Shown piece by piece: positions 35,915 through 43,808 of a stretch of DNA of 64,000 bases. The stretch's first letter is position 1, and each line of letters begins with the position of its first letter. Below the pieces are notes generated by a model. It saw only the letters and a program-made list of their open reading frames with translations, searched no databases and had not been told where the DNA came from. The stretch comes from Prolixibacter bellariivorans ATCC BAA-1284 (GTDB lineage Bacteria > Bacteroidota > Bacteroidia > Bacteroidales > Prolixibacteraceae): the NCBI RefSeq assembly GCF_000621705.1, contig NZ_JHXO01000011.1:186001-250000 (forward strand), written 5' to 3'. The position numbers and the translations under genes were made by a program.

Positions 35915-36712
35915 TTGAAAGGTATTATTTTCGATATCAAGCGCTTTGCTGTGCACGATGGCCCCGGCATACGAACGACCGTATTTTTGCAGGGATGCCC
36001 CCTTCGTTGCTGGTGGTGCCATAATCCGGAAAGTCAATCGCTGGTTTGTTCCACCTGGCAAAAGCATGTAGCTGTAAGCGGAAAAATTTTTCAACAATCA
36101 AAAGAATCAGGCTACGAAATTGACTCAGATAAACTGTTCATTGAAATTCAACGTGATGAGGTTTTTATGAGCGAATCGGGGGGTGGTGTGACCTTTTCGG
36201 GAGGTGAACCATTGTATCAACCCGAGTTCCTTTTCGAAGTGATGAAGCTTTGCCGCGATGCGGGGATCCACACTGTCCTTGACACTGCAGGCGTTGCATC
36301 AGAAAAAGTGTTGGGTAATTCCATGCCTTTGACCGATTTGTATTTCTTCGATATCAAGCATCCCGATCCGACGTTGCACATGCACTATACCAATGTTTCG
36401 CTCGAGCCTATTCTTCGTAACCTCGACAGGTTGCTAGACGCCGGGAAGAAGGTTCAGATTCGGGTTCCGGTTATTCCCGGAATTAATAATGGGCCTGAAC
36501 AGATTGAGAAACTGAAGAACTTGCTGATTCCGCGTCTCGAAAGAATTGAAGGAATCGACTTTTTGCCGTTTCATGCGACGGGCGGTCATAAATATCAGGC
36601 ACTACAAATGGAAAATCGAATGAATGGGATTCCATCCATGAAAAAGGAAGAGTTATCAGATTTGTTAGAGGAATTTGAGGGGCTGGGGGTAAAAGTTTCC
36701 ATTGGAGGATAA
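35915..36712 (+). CDS. Glycyl-radical enzyme activating enzyme (radical SAM), TTG start
   Basis: The 265-residue protein starts at a TTG (35915): the family N-terminus MKGIIFDIKRFAVHDGPGIRT begins exactly there, and no ATG is suitable. Cys-x3-Cys-x2-Cys in QGCPLRCWWCHNP binds the SAM 4Fe-4S cluster, and GGGVTFSGGEP is the SAM-binding region. Most activases of dehydratase-type glycyl-radical enzymes carry an extra ferredoxin-like insert with 6-8 Cys after this motif; here only one Cys is seen in that stretch. It should install the glycyl radical on the enzyme encoded 42 bp downstream. Confidence 0.9.
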   Translation: MKGIIFDIKRFAVHDGPGIRTTVFLQGCPLRCWWCHNPESQSLVCSTWQKHVAVSGKIFQQSKESGYEIDSDKLFIEIQRDEVFMSESGGGVTFSGGEPLYQPEFLFEVMKLCRDAGIHTVLDTAGVASEKVLGNSMPLTDLYFFDIKHPDPTLHMHYTNVSLEPILRNLDRLLDAGKKVQIRVPVIPGINNGPEQIEKLKNLLIPRLERIEGIDFLPFHATGGHKYQALQMENRMNGIPSMKKEELSDLLEEFEGLGVKVSIGG

Positions 36713-36754
36713 AGCGTGACGAAAATAAATCAACAACAAGAGTTTTAATTTAAG

Positions 36755-39124
36755 ATGAACGAACGAATTAAACGACTTCGGCAGGCATCTCTCGATGCTC
36801 CGAATTGCCTTTCGGCAGAACGGGCTTTGCTGGTTACTGAATTTTATAAAAGCGATGCCGCTCACGGAATTTCTGCTCCAGTAATGCGTGCCATGGCTTT
36901 TCGTTACATATTGTCCAACAAGTTAATTTGCATCAATCCCGATGAATTGATTGTAGGCGAACGCGGACCGGCACCTAAAGCAACGTCAACCTATCCGGAA
37001 ATCAATTTGCATTCGATGAAGGATTTGGAGATCCTGCATACACGGGAAAAGGTTTCTTTTTGTGTCGATGAAGAGTTCCGGAAAGTCTATTCAGAAAAAG
37101 TGATTCCATTTTGGAGTGGGAAAACCAATCGGGAACGGATTTTTGGCAACATGGCTTCTGAGTGGCTGGCCGCTTACGATGCGGGTATTTTTACCGAATT
37201 TCAGGAGCAACGGGCTCCAGGGCATACAGTGGCTGGTGAAAAGATTTTCCGCAAAGGGATGCTCGATATCATCGATGATATTTATCTGGCAGAAAGGGCC
37301 CTGGATTTCATGAACGATCCTGCAGCTTATGATAAGCGGGAAGAACTGCGTGCCATGGAGATCGCTGCCCGGGCTTTGATTGATTTTGCCGAACGGTATG
37401 CAGTAAAGCTTGACCGAATGGCTCAGATGGAAACAGATCTAATCCGGAAATCTGAATTGCATCAGATGGCTGAGATTTGCCGTCGGGTTCCGGCTCGTGC
37501 GCCGCAGACTTTTCACGAAGCTTTGCAGCATTACTGGTTTGTGCATGTGGGAGTGATTACGGAAATGAATCCGTGGGATTCGTTCAATCCCGGCCGCCTC
37601 GATCAACATTTGTATCCGTTCTTCCGGAAGGAAATGGATGAAGGTACGCTTACGAAGGAGAAGGCGATTGAATTGTTGCAGTCTTTCTGGGTGAAATTTA
37701 ATAATCATCCCTCGCCGCCCAAGGTTGGTGTAACGGCACAGGAAAGCAACACCTACACCGATTTTGCCCTGATTAATCTGGGAGGAGTGAAACCCGATGG
37801 CTCGGACGCAGTGAACGAACTTTCGTATCTGTTACTCGACGTGATTGAAGAAATGAGGATTCTTCAACCCAGTTCGATGGTGCAGGTCAGTAAAAAGAAT
37901 CCTGAAGGTTTTTTACGAAGAACCATTAAAATTGTGAAGACCGGTTTTGGCCAGCCTTCGCTTTTTAATACCGATGCCATTGTTCAGGAGCTGGTACGAC
38001 AGGGGAAATCACTTATTGATGCGCGAAACGGAGGAGCCAGCGGTTGTGTCGAAACAGGAGCATTTGGCACCGAGGCTTATTTTCTGACAGGGTATTTTAA
38101 CTTGCCAAAGATATTGGAACTGACGCTACACAATGGTCGTGATCCTCGTTCAGGAAGACAATTAGGCTTGCAGACCGGTGAGCCAACTCAGTTTACTTCA
38201 TACGATGATTTGTTGGATGCATTTCAGCGACAGCTAAACTATTTTATTGATATAAAAATTCGGGGAAACAATACGATTGAACGCATTTTTGCTACACACA
38301 TGCCTGTTCCTTTTTTGTCTCTTATCATCGATGATTGTGTGGCAAATGGTCTTGACTACGTGGCTGGCGGTGCCCGATACAACACCAGCTACATTCAGGG
38401 AGTGGGACTGGGTTCTGTCACCGATTCATTGACGGCACTTAAAGCTCATGTTTTTGAGAAGCAGGATATCGGAATGGAACTGTTATTGGAAGCCATGCGG
38501 CATAACTTCGAAGGTTATGAGGAGTTGCGGTATCGTTTGCTTTATGAAACACCGAAGTATGGGAACGATGACGACAATGCCGACAAACAGGCAGTTCAGG
38601 TTTTTGAACGTTTTTTTGATGCAGTCGATGGTAAACCGAATACCCGTGGTGGAGTTCACCGCATAAATTTACTGCCGACAACCAGCCATGTTTACTTTGG
38701 CAGCGTAATGGGAGCTATGCCCGACGGACGTCAGGCCGGGATGCCACTTTCCGAAGGAATTTCGCCGGTTCAGGGAGCCGATGTTCACGGACCGACGGCT
38801 GTGATAAAATCGGTCGCAAAGATAGATCACCTCCGGACTGGCGGAACACTACTGAACCAGAAGTTCTCGCCTGACTTTTTTGCCGATGAAACAGCCATCG
38901 GGAAAGTAGCTTCGCTTGTTCGCGGGTATTTTCGTCTCGACGGTCATCACATTCAGTTTAATGTGGTATCGGCAGATACGTTGCGCAAGGCACAGGAAAT
39001 GCCGGAACACTACCGTGATTTGATTGTGCGTGTGGCCGGATACAGCGATTATTTCAACGATTTGGGAAAAGACTTACAGGATGAAATTATCCGCCGGACC
39101 GAACATGCGGAAGTGACCGGTTAA
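36755..39124 (+). CDS. Glycyl-radical enzyme, probable trans-4-hydroxy-L-proline dehydratase (HypD-like)
   Basis: The protein has 789 residues. The glycyl-radical motif RVAGYSDYFNDL places the radical at Gly762, and the active-site thiyl Cys431 with general base Glu433 lie in SGCVETGAFG. The segments TEMNPWDSFNPGRLDQ and FNNHPSPPKVGVTAQES are those I know from HypD, and not from pyruvate formate-lyase, which has two adjacent Cys. HypD dehydrates trans-4-hydroxy-L-proline to pyrroline-5-carboxylate, which a reductase turns to proline. Activase upstream and a hydroxyproline-type enzyme downstream support this. The enzyme is oxygen-sensitive and cytoplasmic. Confidence 0.86.
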   Translation: MNERIKRLRQASLDAPNCLSAERALLVTEFYKSDAAHGISAPVMRAMAFRYILSNKLICINPDELIVGERGPAPKATSTYPEINLHSMKDLEILHTREKVSFCVDEEFRKVYSEKVIPFWSGKTNRERIFGNMASEWLAAYDAGIFTEFQEQRAPGHTVAGEKIFRKGMLDIIDDIYLAERALDFMNDPAAYDKREELRAMEIAARALIDFAERYAVKLDRMAQMETDLIRKSELHQMAEICRRVPARAPQTFHEALQHYWFVHVGVITEMNPWDSFNPGRLDQHLYPFFRKEMDEGTLTKEKAIELLQSFWVKFNNHPSPPKVGVTAQESNTYTDFALINLGGVKPDGSDAVNELSYLLLDVIEEMRILQPSSMVQVSKKNPEGFLRRTIKIVKTGFGQPSLFNTDAIVQELVRQGKSLIDARNGGASGCVETGAFGTEAYFLTGYFNLPKILELTLHNGRDPRSGRQLGLQTGEPTQFTSYDDLLDAFQRQLNYFIDIKIRGNNTIERIFATHMPVPFLSLIIDDCVANGLDYVAGGARYNTSYIQGVGLGSVTDSLTALKAHVFEKQDIGMELLLEAMRHNFEGYEELRYRLLYETPKYGNDDDNADKQAVQVFERFFDAVDGKPNTRGGVHRINLLPTTSHVYFGSVMGAMPDGRQAGMPLSEGISPVQGADVHGPTAVIKSVAKIDHLRTGGTLLNQKFSPDFFADETAIGKVASLVRGYFRLDGHHIQFNVVSADTLRKAQEMPEHYRDLIVRVAGYSDYFNDLGKDLQDEIIRRTEHAEVTG

Positions 39125-39241
39125 GTTTTTGTTTTCGAAAGAAATTTCATCAGGCATTGTGACAATTTGATTGCAAACTTCACGTTTGCATTGTATCTTT
39201 CGACTTCTTGCATGTGATACTGACTATTTATCGTTTACCGG

Positions 39242-40282
39242 ATGAATGAAGGGCTGAGTAACTTGCGGTGGCAGCCGCCTGTGAACTGGTTGCAGGTCAA
39301 TACCATTGATATGCATACCGGAGGGGAACCTTTACGCATCATTGTCGGCGGGATTCCTGAAATTCCCGGTCAAACCATCCTTGAAAAACGTCGTTATTTT
39401 CGAAAGAATTTAGATGATATTCGGAAAGCCCTGATGTGGGAACCCCGTGGTCATGCCGATATGTACGGAGCTGTTTTAACGCCTCCGGTTACACCCGACG
39501 GACATTTCGGCGTGTTTTTTATGCACAACGAAGGGTACTCCACGATGTGCGGACATGCCATTATTGCCTTAGTGAAATTTGCACTCGAAACCGGTTTGAT
39601 TCAGTATCCTGAAGACGGATTGATCCGCATTGATGCACCGCCCGGACGCATTAACGCTTTCGCGGAGATGAAAGGGCGTAAAGTAGTCAGGTCGTCATTT
39701 CACAATGTTCCTTCGTTCGTATTGTTACAGGATAAAACGGTAGATGTTCCGGAATTTGGGACCGTTCGTTTCGATGTGGCTTACGGCGGAACATTTTATG
39801 CTTTTGTCGATGCTGATGAAATAGGACTTGAGCTGTTACCACGTAATATTACCCGGATAATTGACCTGGGCAGAAAGATTAAAAAAGCGGTAGTCCGAAA
39901 TTTTGATATTGTCCATCCGTTTGAAGCGGATCTTAGTTTTCTGTATGGAACCATCTTCACAGGGAAACCAAAAGATGAAAACCATCATAGTAGGAATGTC
40001 TGCGTTTTTGCCAACGGCGAAGTCGATCGTTCGGCTACCGGTTCAGGTGTAAGTGCCAGAGCAGCCCTGCATGCCTTGAAAGATGGACTGCTGCCGGGTG
40101 AAAAGCTGGTCATCGAAAGTCTGATTGACACTACCATGACAGTTGAAATCGCGGATGTTACTTCGTTCGGACCATATTCTGCCGTTGTTCCCAAAGTAGA
40201 AGGCGAGGCATTTTTTACCGGTCAGCATCGCTTTTTGATTGATCCGGACGATCCGTTGAGAGAAGGATTTTTAATTAGATAA
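39242..40282 (+). CDS. Proline-racemase-fold enzyme, probable trans-3-hydroxy-L-proline dehydratase
   Basis: The 346-residue protein has the proline racemase/hydroxyproline epimerase fold: IDMHTGGEPLRI near the N-terminus and the first catalytic residue Cys103 in TMCGHAIIAL. In racemases and epimerases a second Cys is found in a D-R-S-P-C-G motif; here it is DRSATGSGVSAR with Thr266. The Cys/Thr pair is known from trans-3-hydroxy-L-proline dehydratases, so racemase activity is unlikely. The product would be pyrroline-2-carboxylate, reducible to proline. It lies 117 bp after the HypD-like gene. Confidence 0.83.
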   Translation: MNEGLSNLRWQPPVNWLQVNTIDMHTGGEPLRIIVGGIPEIPGQTILEKRRYFRKNLDDIRKALMWEPRGHADMYGAVLTPPVTPDGHFGVFFMHNEGYSTMCGHAIIALVKFALETGLIQYPEDGLIRIDAPPGRINAFAEMKGRKVVRSSFHNVPSFVLLQDKTVDVPEFGTVRFDVAYGGTFYAFVDADEIGLELLPRNITRIIDLGRKIKKAVVRNFDIVHPFEADLSFLYGTIFTGKPKDENHHSRNVCVFANGEVDRSATGSGVSARAALHALKDGLLPGEKLVIESLIDTTMTVEIADVTSFGPYSAVVPKVEGEAFFTGQHRFLIDPDDPLREGFLIR

Positions 40283-40311
40283 CAGGTTTCTAACCTCCCA
40301 ATTTGTTTGAT

Positions 40312-41613
40312 ATGATTCGTTTACGTTCACTCTTACTTCTTAGTTTACTGCTGATTTTTCAGGCGGTACAGGCTCAGACACAAACGCTTGAACAACGACT
40401 GAAGTCGCTTCCCGATGTTATTTCGGTTAAGAAAATGGAGAACAACGAGTTCTTCAAGCAGGCCTTTGTGGTGATGGTCAGGGAGCCACTCGATTATCAG
40501 CATCCCGACAGCGGCAGTTTTGCTCAGCGGGTGATCATTTCCCATCTCGATTATGATAAGCCGGTGGTTTTTATTACCGAGGGATACAGTGGTGAATATG
40601 CTGCCACACCGAAGTATTTGAATGAATTGAGCCTGTTACTTGATGCTAATCAGATTTTTGTGGAACATCGGTTTTTCGGTAAGTCGGTTCCCGATTCGAT
40701 TGATACCAAATGGAAATACCTGACGGTGGAAAATTCTACCGCAGATTATCACCACCTGGTTCAGATGTTTAAGAAAATTTATCATGGTAAATGGATTAGT
40801 ACAGGAATTAGCAAGGGAGGTGAAACCTGTCTTTACCACCGGGCACTATATCCGAAAGATGTTAATATTTCGGTTCCCTATGTGGCGCCATTGAACTTCT
40901 CGCCGGAAGAGCGACGCCATGCAGCTTTTATTGAACACATCACGGGCACCAAAGAAGGGCGTGCAAAAGTGGCTGCTTTCCAGCACGAAGTATTGGAGCG
41001 TAGAGATCAACTATTCCCGATGTTCCAGACGCTGTGTGATGAGAAAAAGTATACGTTCCGAATTCCGCTGGAAGCGGTATATGATTACTGTGTACTGGAA
41101 TATTCTTTCTCATTCTGGCAATGGGGGCACGATATTGATGAAATTCCGGCTCCGGATGCACCTGCGCAGGAAATTTTTGACCACTTTGTAGAGATTAGTT
41201 CACCGGAGTATTTTAGTATAGAGGGGAGCAGAGGATTTCTGCCTTTCTTTGTGCAAGCCGCACGTCAATTGGGTTATTATGCCTACGATATGACGCCGTT
41301 TGCTGATCAGATGACCATCAAAAGCACCAAAGGATATCTCACTCGTATCTGGTTACCGAAAGAGGCTCAATTCCCATATTCACCGGCAATGAGTGAAAAA
41401 GTGGATAAGTACCTTCGCTCCGATGCGAAACACGTTTTGCTGATTTATGGTGGCTGGGACCCATGGACAGCTTCAGCAGCTGAGCCGGGTAACAACAAGA
41501 GTGTCGTAAAGATCATTAAACCCGAAGGCAGTCACCGGAGCCGTATTAATAACCTACCGGATGATTTGCGGCAAAAAGCCATCGATACGCTGAAACGCTG
41601 GCTGAGTGAATAA
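40312..41613 (+). CDS. Secreted S37/S28-type proline-specific serine aminopeptidase
   Basis: The start is the ATG at 40312; the frame is open to a TTG three codons upstream. The 433-residue product has a signal peptide (to about residue 21, VQAQ). The nucleophile Ser167 lies in GISKGGE; YGGWDPWTA (Asp region) and EGSHRSRI (His region) complete an alpha/beta-hydrolase triad. VEHRFFGKSVPD is a family signature of S28/S37 peptidases such as PS-10, which remove tripeptides or dipeptides next to proline. Next to two hydroxyproline dehydratases, a role in trimming Pro/Hyp-rich peptides is likely. That link is inference. Confidence 0.84.
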   Translation: MIRLRSLLLLSLLLIFQAVQAQTQTLEQRLKSLPDVISVKKMENNEFFKQAFVVMVREPLDYQHPDSGSFAQRVIISHLDYDKPVVFITEGYSGEYAATPKYLNELSLLLDANQIFVEHRFFGKSVPDSIDTKWKYLTVENSTADYHHLVQMFKKIYHGKWISTGISKGGETCLYHRALYPKDVNISVPYVAPLNFSPEERRHAAFIEHITGTKEGRAKVAAFQHEVLERRDQLFPMFQTLCDEKKYTFRIPLEAVYDYCVLEYSFSFWQWGHDIDEIPAPDAPAQEIFDHFVEISSPEYFSIEGSRGFLPFFVQAARQLGYYAYDMTPFADQMTIKSTKGYLTRIWLPKEAQFPYSPAMSEKVDKYLRSDAKHVLLIYGGWDPWTASAAEPGNNKSVVKIIKPEGSHRSRINNLPDDLRQKAIDTLKRWLSE

Positions 41614-41616
41614 TAC

Positions 41617-42981
41617 TCAGGCTCTTTCTTCCTTTAAGCGGGCAAAGTAGCTTTTCGCTTCTTTCATCACTTTCGGCGAAAGCAGGATCGCTGAAACCAT
41701 GGTCGGAATGGCCATTAAGGCAAAAGCTCCGTCAATCAGGCTGATGATGACCGTTAGTGTGGAGGTGGCACCGATGAGGATAGATGCCGTGTAGACTACG
41801 TGATATAATTTTACCCAGCGTGTGCCGAACAGGTAGGTCACACATTTTCCTCCGTAATACGGGAACGCAAATAAACTCGTTATAGCAAAAATCGAGATAC
41901 TGACAATCAGAATGTAGGGGCCGTAAACCGGAATACCCTTTTCGAATGCTTGCGCGGTAAGCGTAATACCATTCACATCAGGATGTTGCCACATTCCGGT
42001 AACAATAATGGTTAGAGCCGTCAGACTACAAACCACAATGGTATCGATAATCGGGCCCAGCATGGCCACCAGACCTTCCCTGACTGGTTCACTCGTTTTG
42101 GCAGCCCCGTGAGCGAGTGGCGCTGTTCCCAGTCCGGCTTCGTTGGAAAAGGCGGCCCGTCGTACACCCGTTATCAGAACGGCTCCCATAGCACCTCCGG
42201 CCACGGCTTTCCCTGTAAAGGCATCTGTGATGATAAGTTGCAATCCCGGTAGGATATTTCCCGGATGACTGAACAGAATAAAGAATACCGCGGCCATATA
42301 GACAATGACCATGAGCGGGACTAATCTTCCGGCAGCCCGGCCAATTCTTTTTACTCCACCAATAACCACCAGGGCTACAATTGCAGCAATGACCAAACCG
42401 GTGATGAGGTTGGTAATAAACCCGGTCTCGACACCGTTGGGAATCAGAATGACATCGCGGATAACCTGTGTTAGCTGGTTGGTTTGAAATAACGGACTAA
42501 CTCCAATGAGACAAACCACGCTGAAAAATACAGCCAGCGGTTTCCAGTTTTTTCCTAAACCTTCCGTGATGAAATACATGGGACCTCCCTGAACCTGTCC
42601 CTGATCATCCTGGCCACGGTACATTACCGCGAGCGTATTCGTAAAAAACTTGGTCGAAACTCCAATTAACGCGGAAACCCACATCCAGAAAATGGCACCT
42701 GGCCCGCCGGTGACTATGGCTACTGCAACACCGCTTACATTTCCCATGCCAATGGTAGAGGCAAGCGCTGTTGATAACGCCTGGTAATGGTTGAGCTGGC
42801 CCGGTTCATCGGGATTGTCGTAGCGGCCCGTTAAAATGAGAACCGCATGACGCAGGTAACGAAAAGGAATAAAACGGGAATAGATAAGAAACCAGCTTCC
42901 GCCACCAAGTAACAGGATAAGCAGGGGAGTACCCCAGGCGATATTGCTGAATTTGATAATGAATTGTTCGAGACTTTCCAA
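41617..42981 (-). CDS. Alanine/glycine:cation symporter (AGCS family), TTG start
   Basis: The product has 454 residues with about 10-11 TM helices. The family motif GMGNVSGVAVAIVTGGPGAIFWMW and the GLGTAPLAHGAAKT segment of AGCS proteins are clear. It imports glycine or alanine with Na+ or H+. No ATG is in frame near the start; the TTG at 42981 lies about 20 nt after a perfect -7 box (43008-43015), which supports it. It converges with the peptidase gene with 3 bp between stops. Glycine uptake would fit a collagen-like peptide diet together with the neighbouring genes. Confidence 0.9.
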   Translation of the reverse strand: MESLEQFIIKFSNIAWGTPLLILLLGGGSWFLIYSRFIPFRYLRHAVLILTGRYDNPDEPGQLNHYQALSTALASTIGMGNVSGVAVAIVTGGPGAIFWMWVSALIGVSTKFFTNTLAVMYRGQDDQGQVQGGPMYFITEGLGKNWKPLAVFFSVVCLIGVSPLFQTNQLTQVIRDVILIPNGVETGFITNLITGLVIAAIVALVVIGGVKRIGRAAGRLVPLMVIVYMAAVFFILFSHPGNILPGLQLIITDAFTGKAVAGGAMGAVLITGVRRAAFSNEAGLGTAPLAHGAAKTSEPVREGLVAMLGPIIDTIVVCSLTALTIIVTGMWQHPDVNGITLTAQAFEKGIPVYGPYILIVSISIFAITSLFAFPYYGGKCVTYLFGTRWVKLYHVVYTASILIGATSTLTVIISLIDGAFALMAIPTMVSAILLSPKVMKEAKSYFARLKEERA

Positions 42982-43007
42982 TGAGGCTGGTTGATTTGGT
43001 TTAGATT

Positions 43008-43042
43008 CAAAGATAGGAATTTCAGGAAATGACCAAAATTTA
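43008..43042 (-). promoter_or_regulatory. Promoter of the AGCS symporter gene
   Basis: On the minus strand TTTTGG is followed by about 18-19 nt and TATCTTTG (43008-43015), a perfect Bacteroidota promoter. The mRNA would start near 43001, giving a 5' leader of about 20 nt before the TTG codon. Confidence 0.7.
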
Positions 43043-43113
43043 AGACCGTATCGCTGCGGGTTTTGTGAAGGAAGTCACTTTCCCGGATACGGATTTTTCG
43101 TTATTTTACCCAC

Positions 43114-43710
43114 ATGAAGAAGTACCTGAAAAGACAGTGGGAGCAGTTTAAGAAGCAATCGCTCCTGGGCAAAATATTCGATATCGTTATCCTGGTGATT
43201 TTAATTGGGTTGGCATTTCCACCTACCCGGAAACCGGTGGCTTCGTTGCTAATTCGTACCACGTTGATGGCTCCGGGGAAGGATGATAACAGCATCCAGC
43301 TGACTAACGAGGATTACCAGTTTGAACTCTTCGATTTGAACGGTGGCAACCACAGCTTTGCAGAATTCAAAGGCAAGCCGGTGTTTTTCAACCAGTGGGC
43401 AACCTGGTGTCCTCCGTGCGTTGCCGAACTGCCAACTATCCAGAAATTATATGATGATTATGGTAGTAAGGTATCCTTTGTGATTGCCACCCGGGAAGCA
43501 CCAGCTAAGGTTAAACAGTTTATAAAAGACAACGGTTATACCTTTCCGGTTTATATCGTTCACAGCCGTGTTCCGCAGATTTTTCAGTCACAGAGTATTC
43601 CTGCTTCGTATATCATATCGCCGGATGATAGATTGGTATTGAGAAAGAAGGGGGCCGCAGATTGGAATAGTTCAAGGGTGCGTAAAATGTTTGACAATAT
43701 GATTCATTAG
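43114..43710 (+). CDS. Membrane-anchored TlpA/ResA-like thioredoxin-family protein
   Basis: The 198-residue product has one N-terminal TM anchor (about 22-40, FDIVILVILIGLAF) and a periplasmic thioredoxin domain with the WCPPC active site (NQWATWCPPCVAEL). The cis-Pro is in SIPASYIIS. It probably reduces disulfides in exported proteins. It stands alone, ended by a strong terminator. Confidence 0.88.
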   Translation: MKKYLKRQWEQFKKQSLLGKIFDIVILVILIGLAFPPTRKPVASLLIRTTLMAPGKDDNSIQLTNEDYQFELFDLNGGNHSFAEFKGKPVFFNQWATWCPPCVAELPTIQKLYDDYGSKVSFVIATREAPAKVKQFIKDNGYTFPVYIVHSRVPQIFQSQSIPASYIISPDDRLVLRKKGAADWNSSRVRKMFDNMIH

Positions 43711-43747
43711 ACATGTTTTGAATTGATTGATATTTCAATGCCATAAC

Positions 43748-43790
43748 AAAAACAGGCTGCCCCGGAATTTCCGGAAGGCAGCCTGTTTTT
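43748..43790. terminator. Bidirectional intrinsic terminator between convergent genes
   Basis: A 14 bp perfect stem (AAAAACAGGCTGCC at 43748-43761 with GGCAGCCTGTTTTT at 43777-43790) serves the TlpA-like gene (+) and the GH2 gene (-). The inner CCGGAATTTCCGG can also pair. Confidence 0.9.
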
Positions 43791-43808
43791 ATTTTAAAGA
43801 AAAGTCAG

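Noticed and set aside
36755-39124. Pyruvate formate-lyase
   Set aside because: It has a single active-site Cys in GCVE and HypD-like segments, where PFL has an adjacent Cys pair; the neighbours are hydroxyproline-type genes.
39242-40282. Proline racemase or hydroxyproline 2-epimerase
   Set aside because: The second catalytic Cys is replaced by Thr266.
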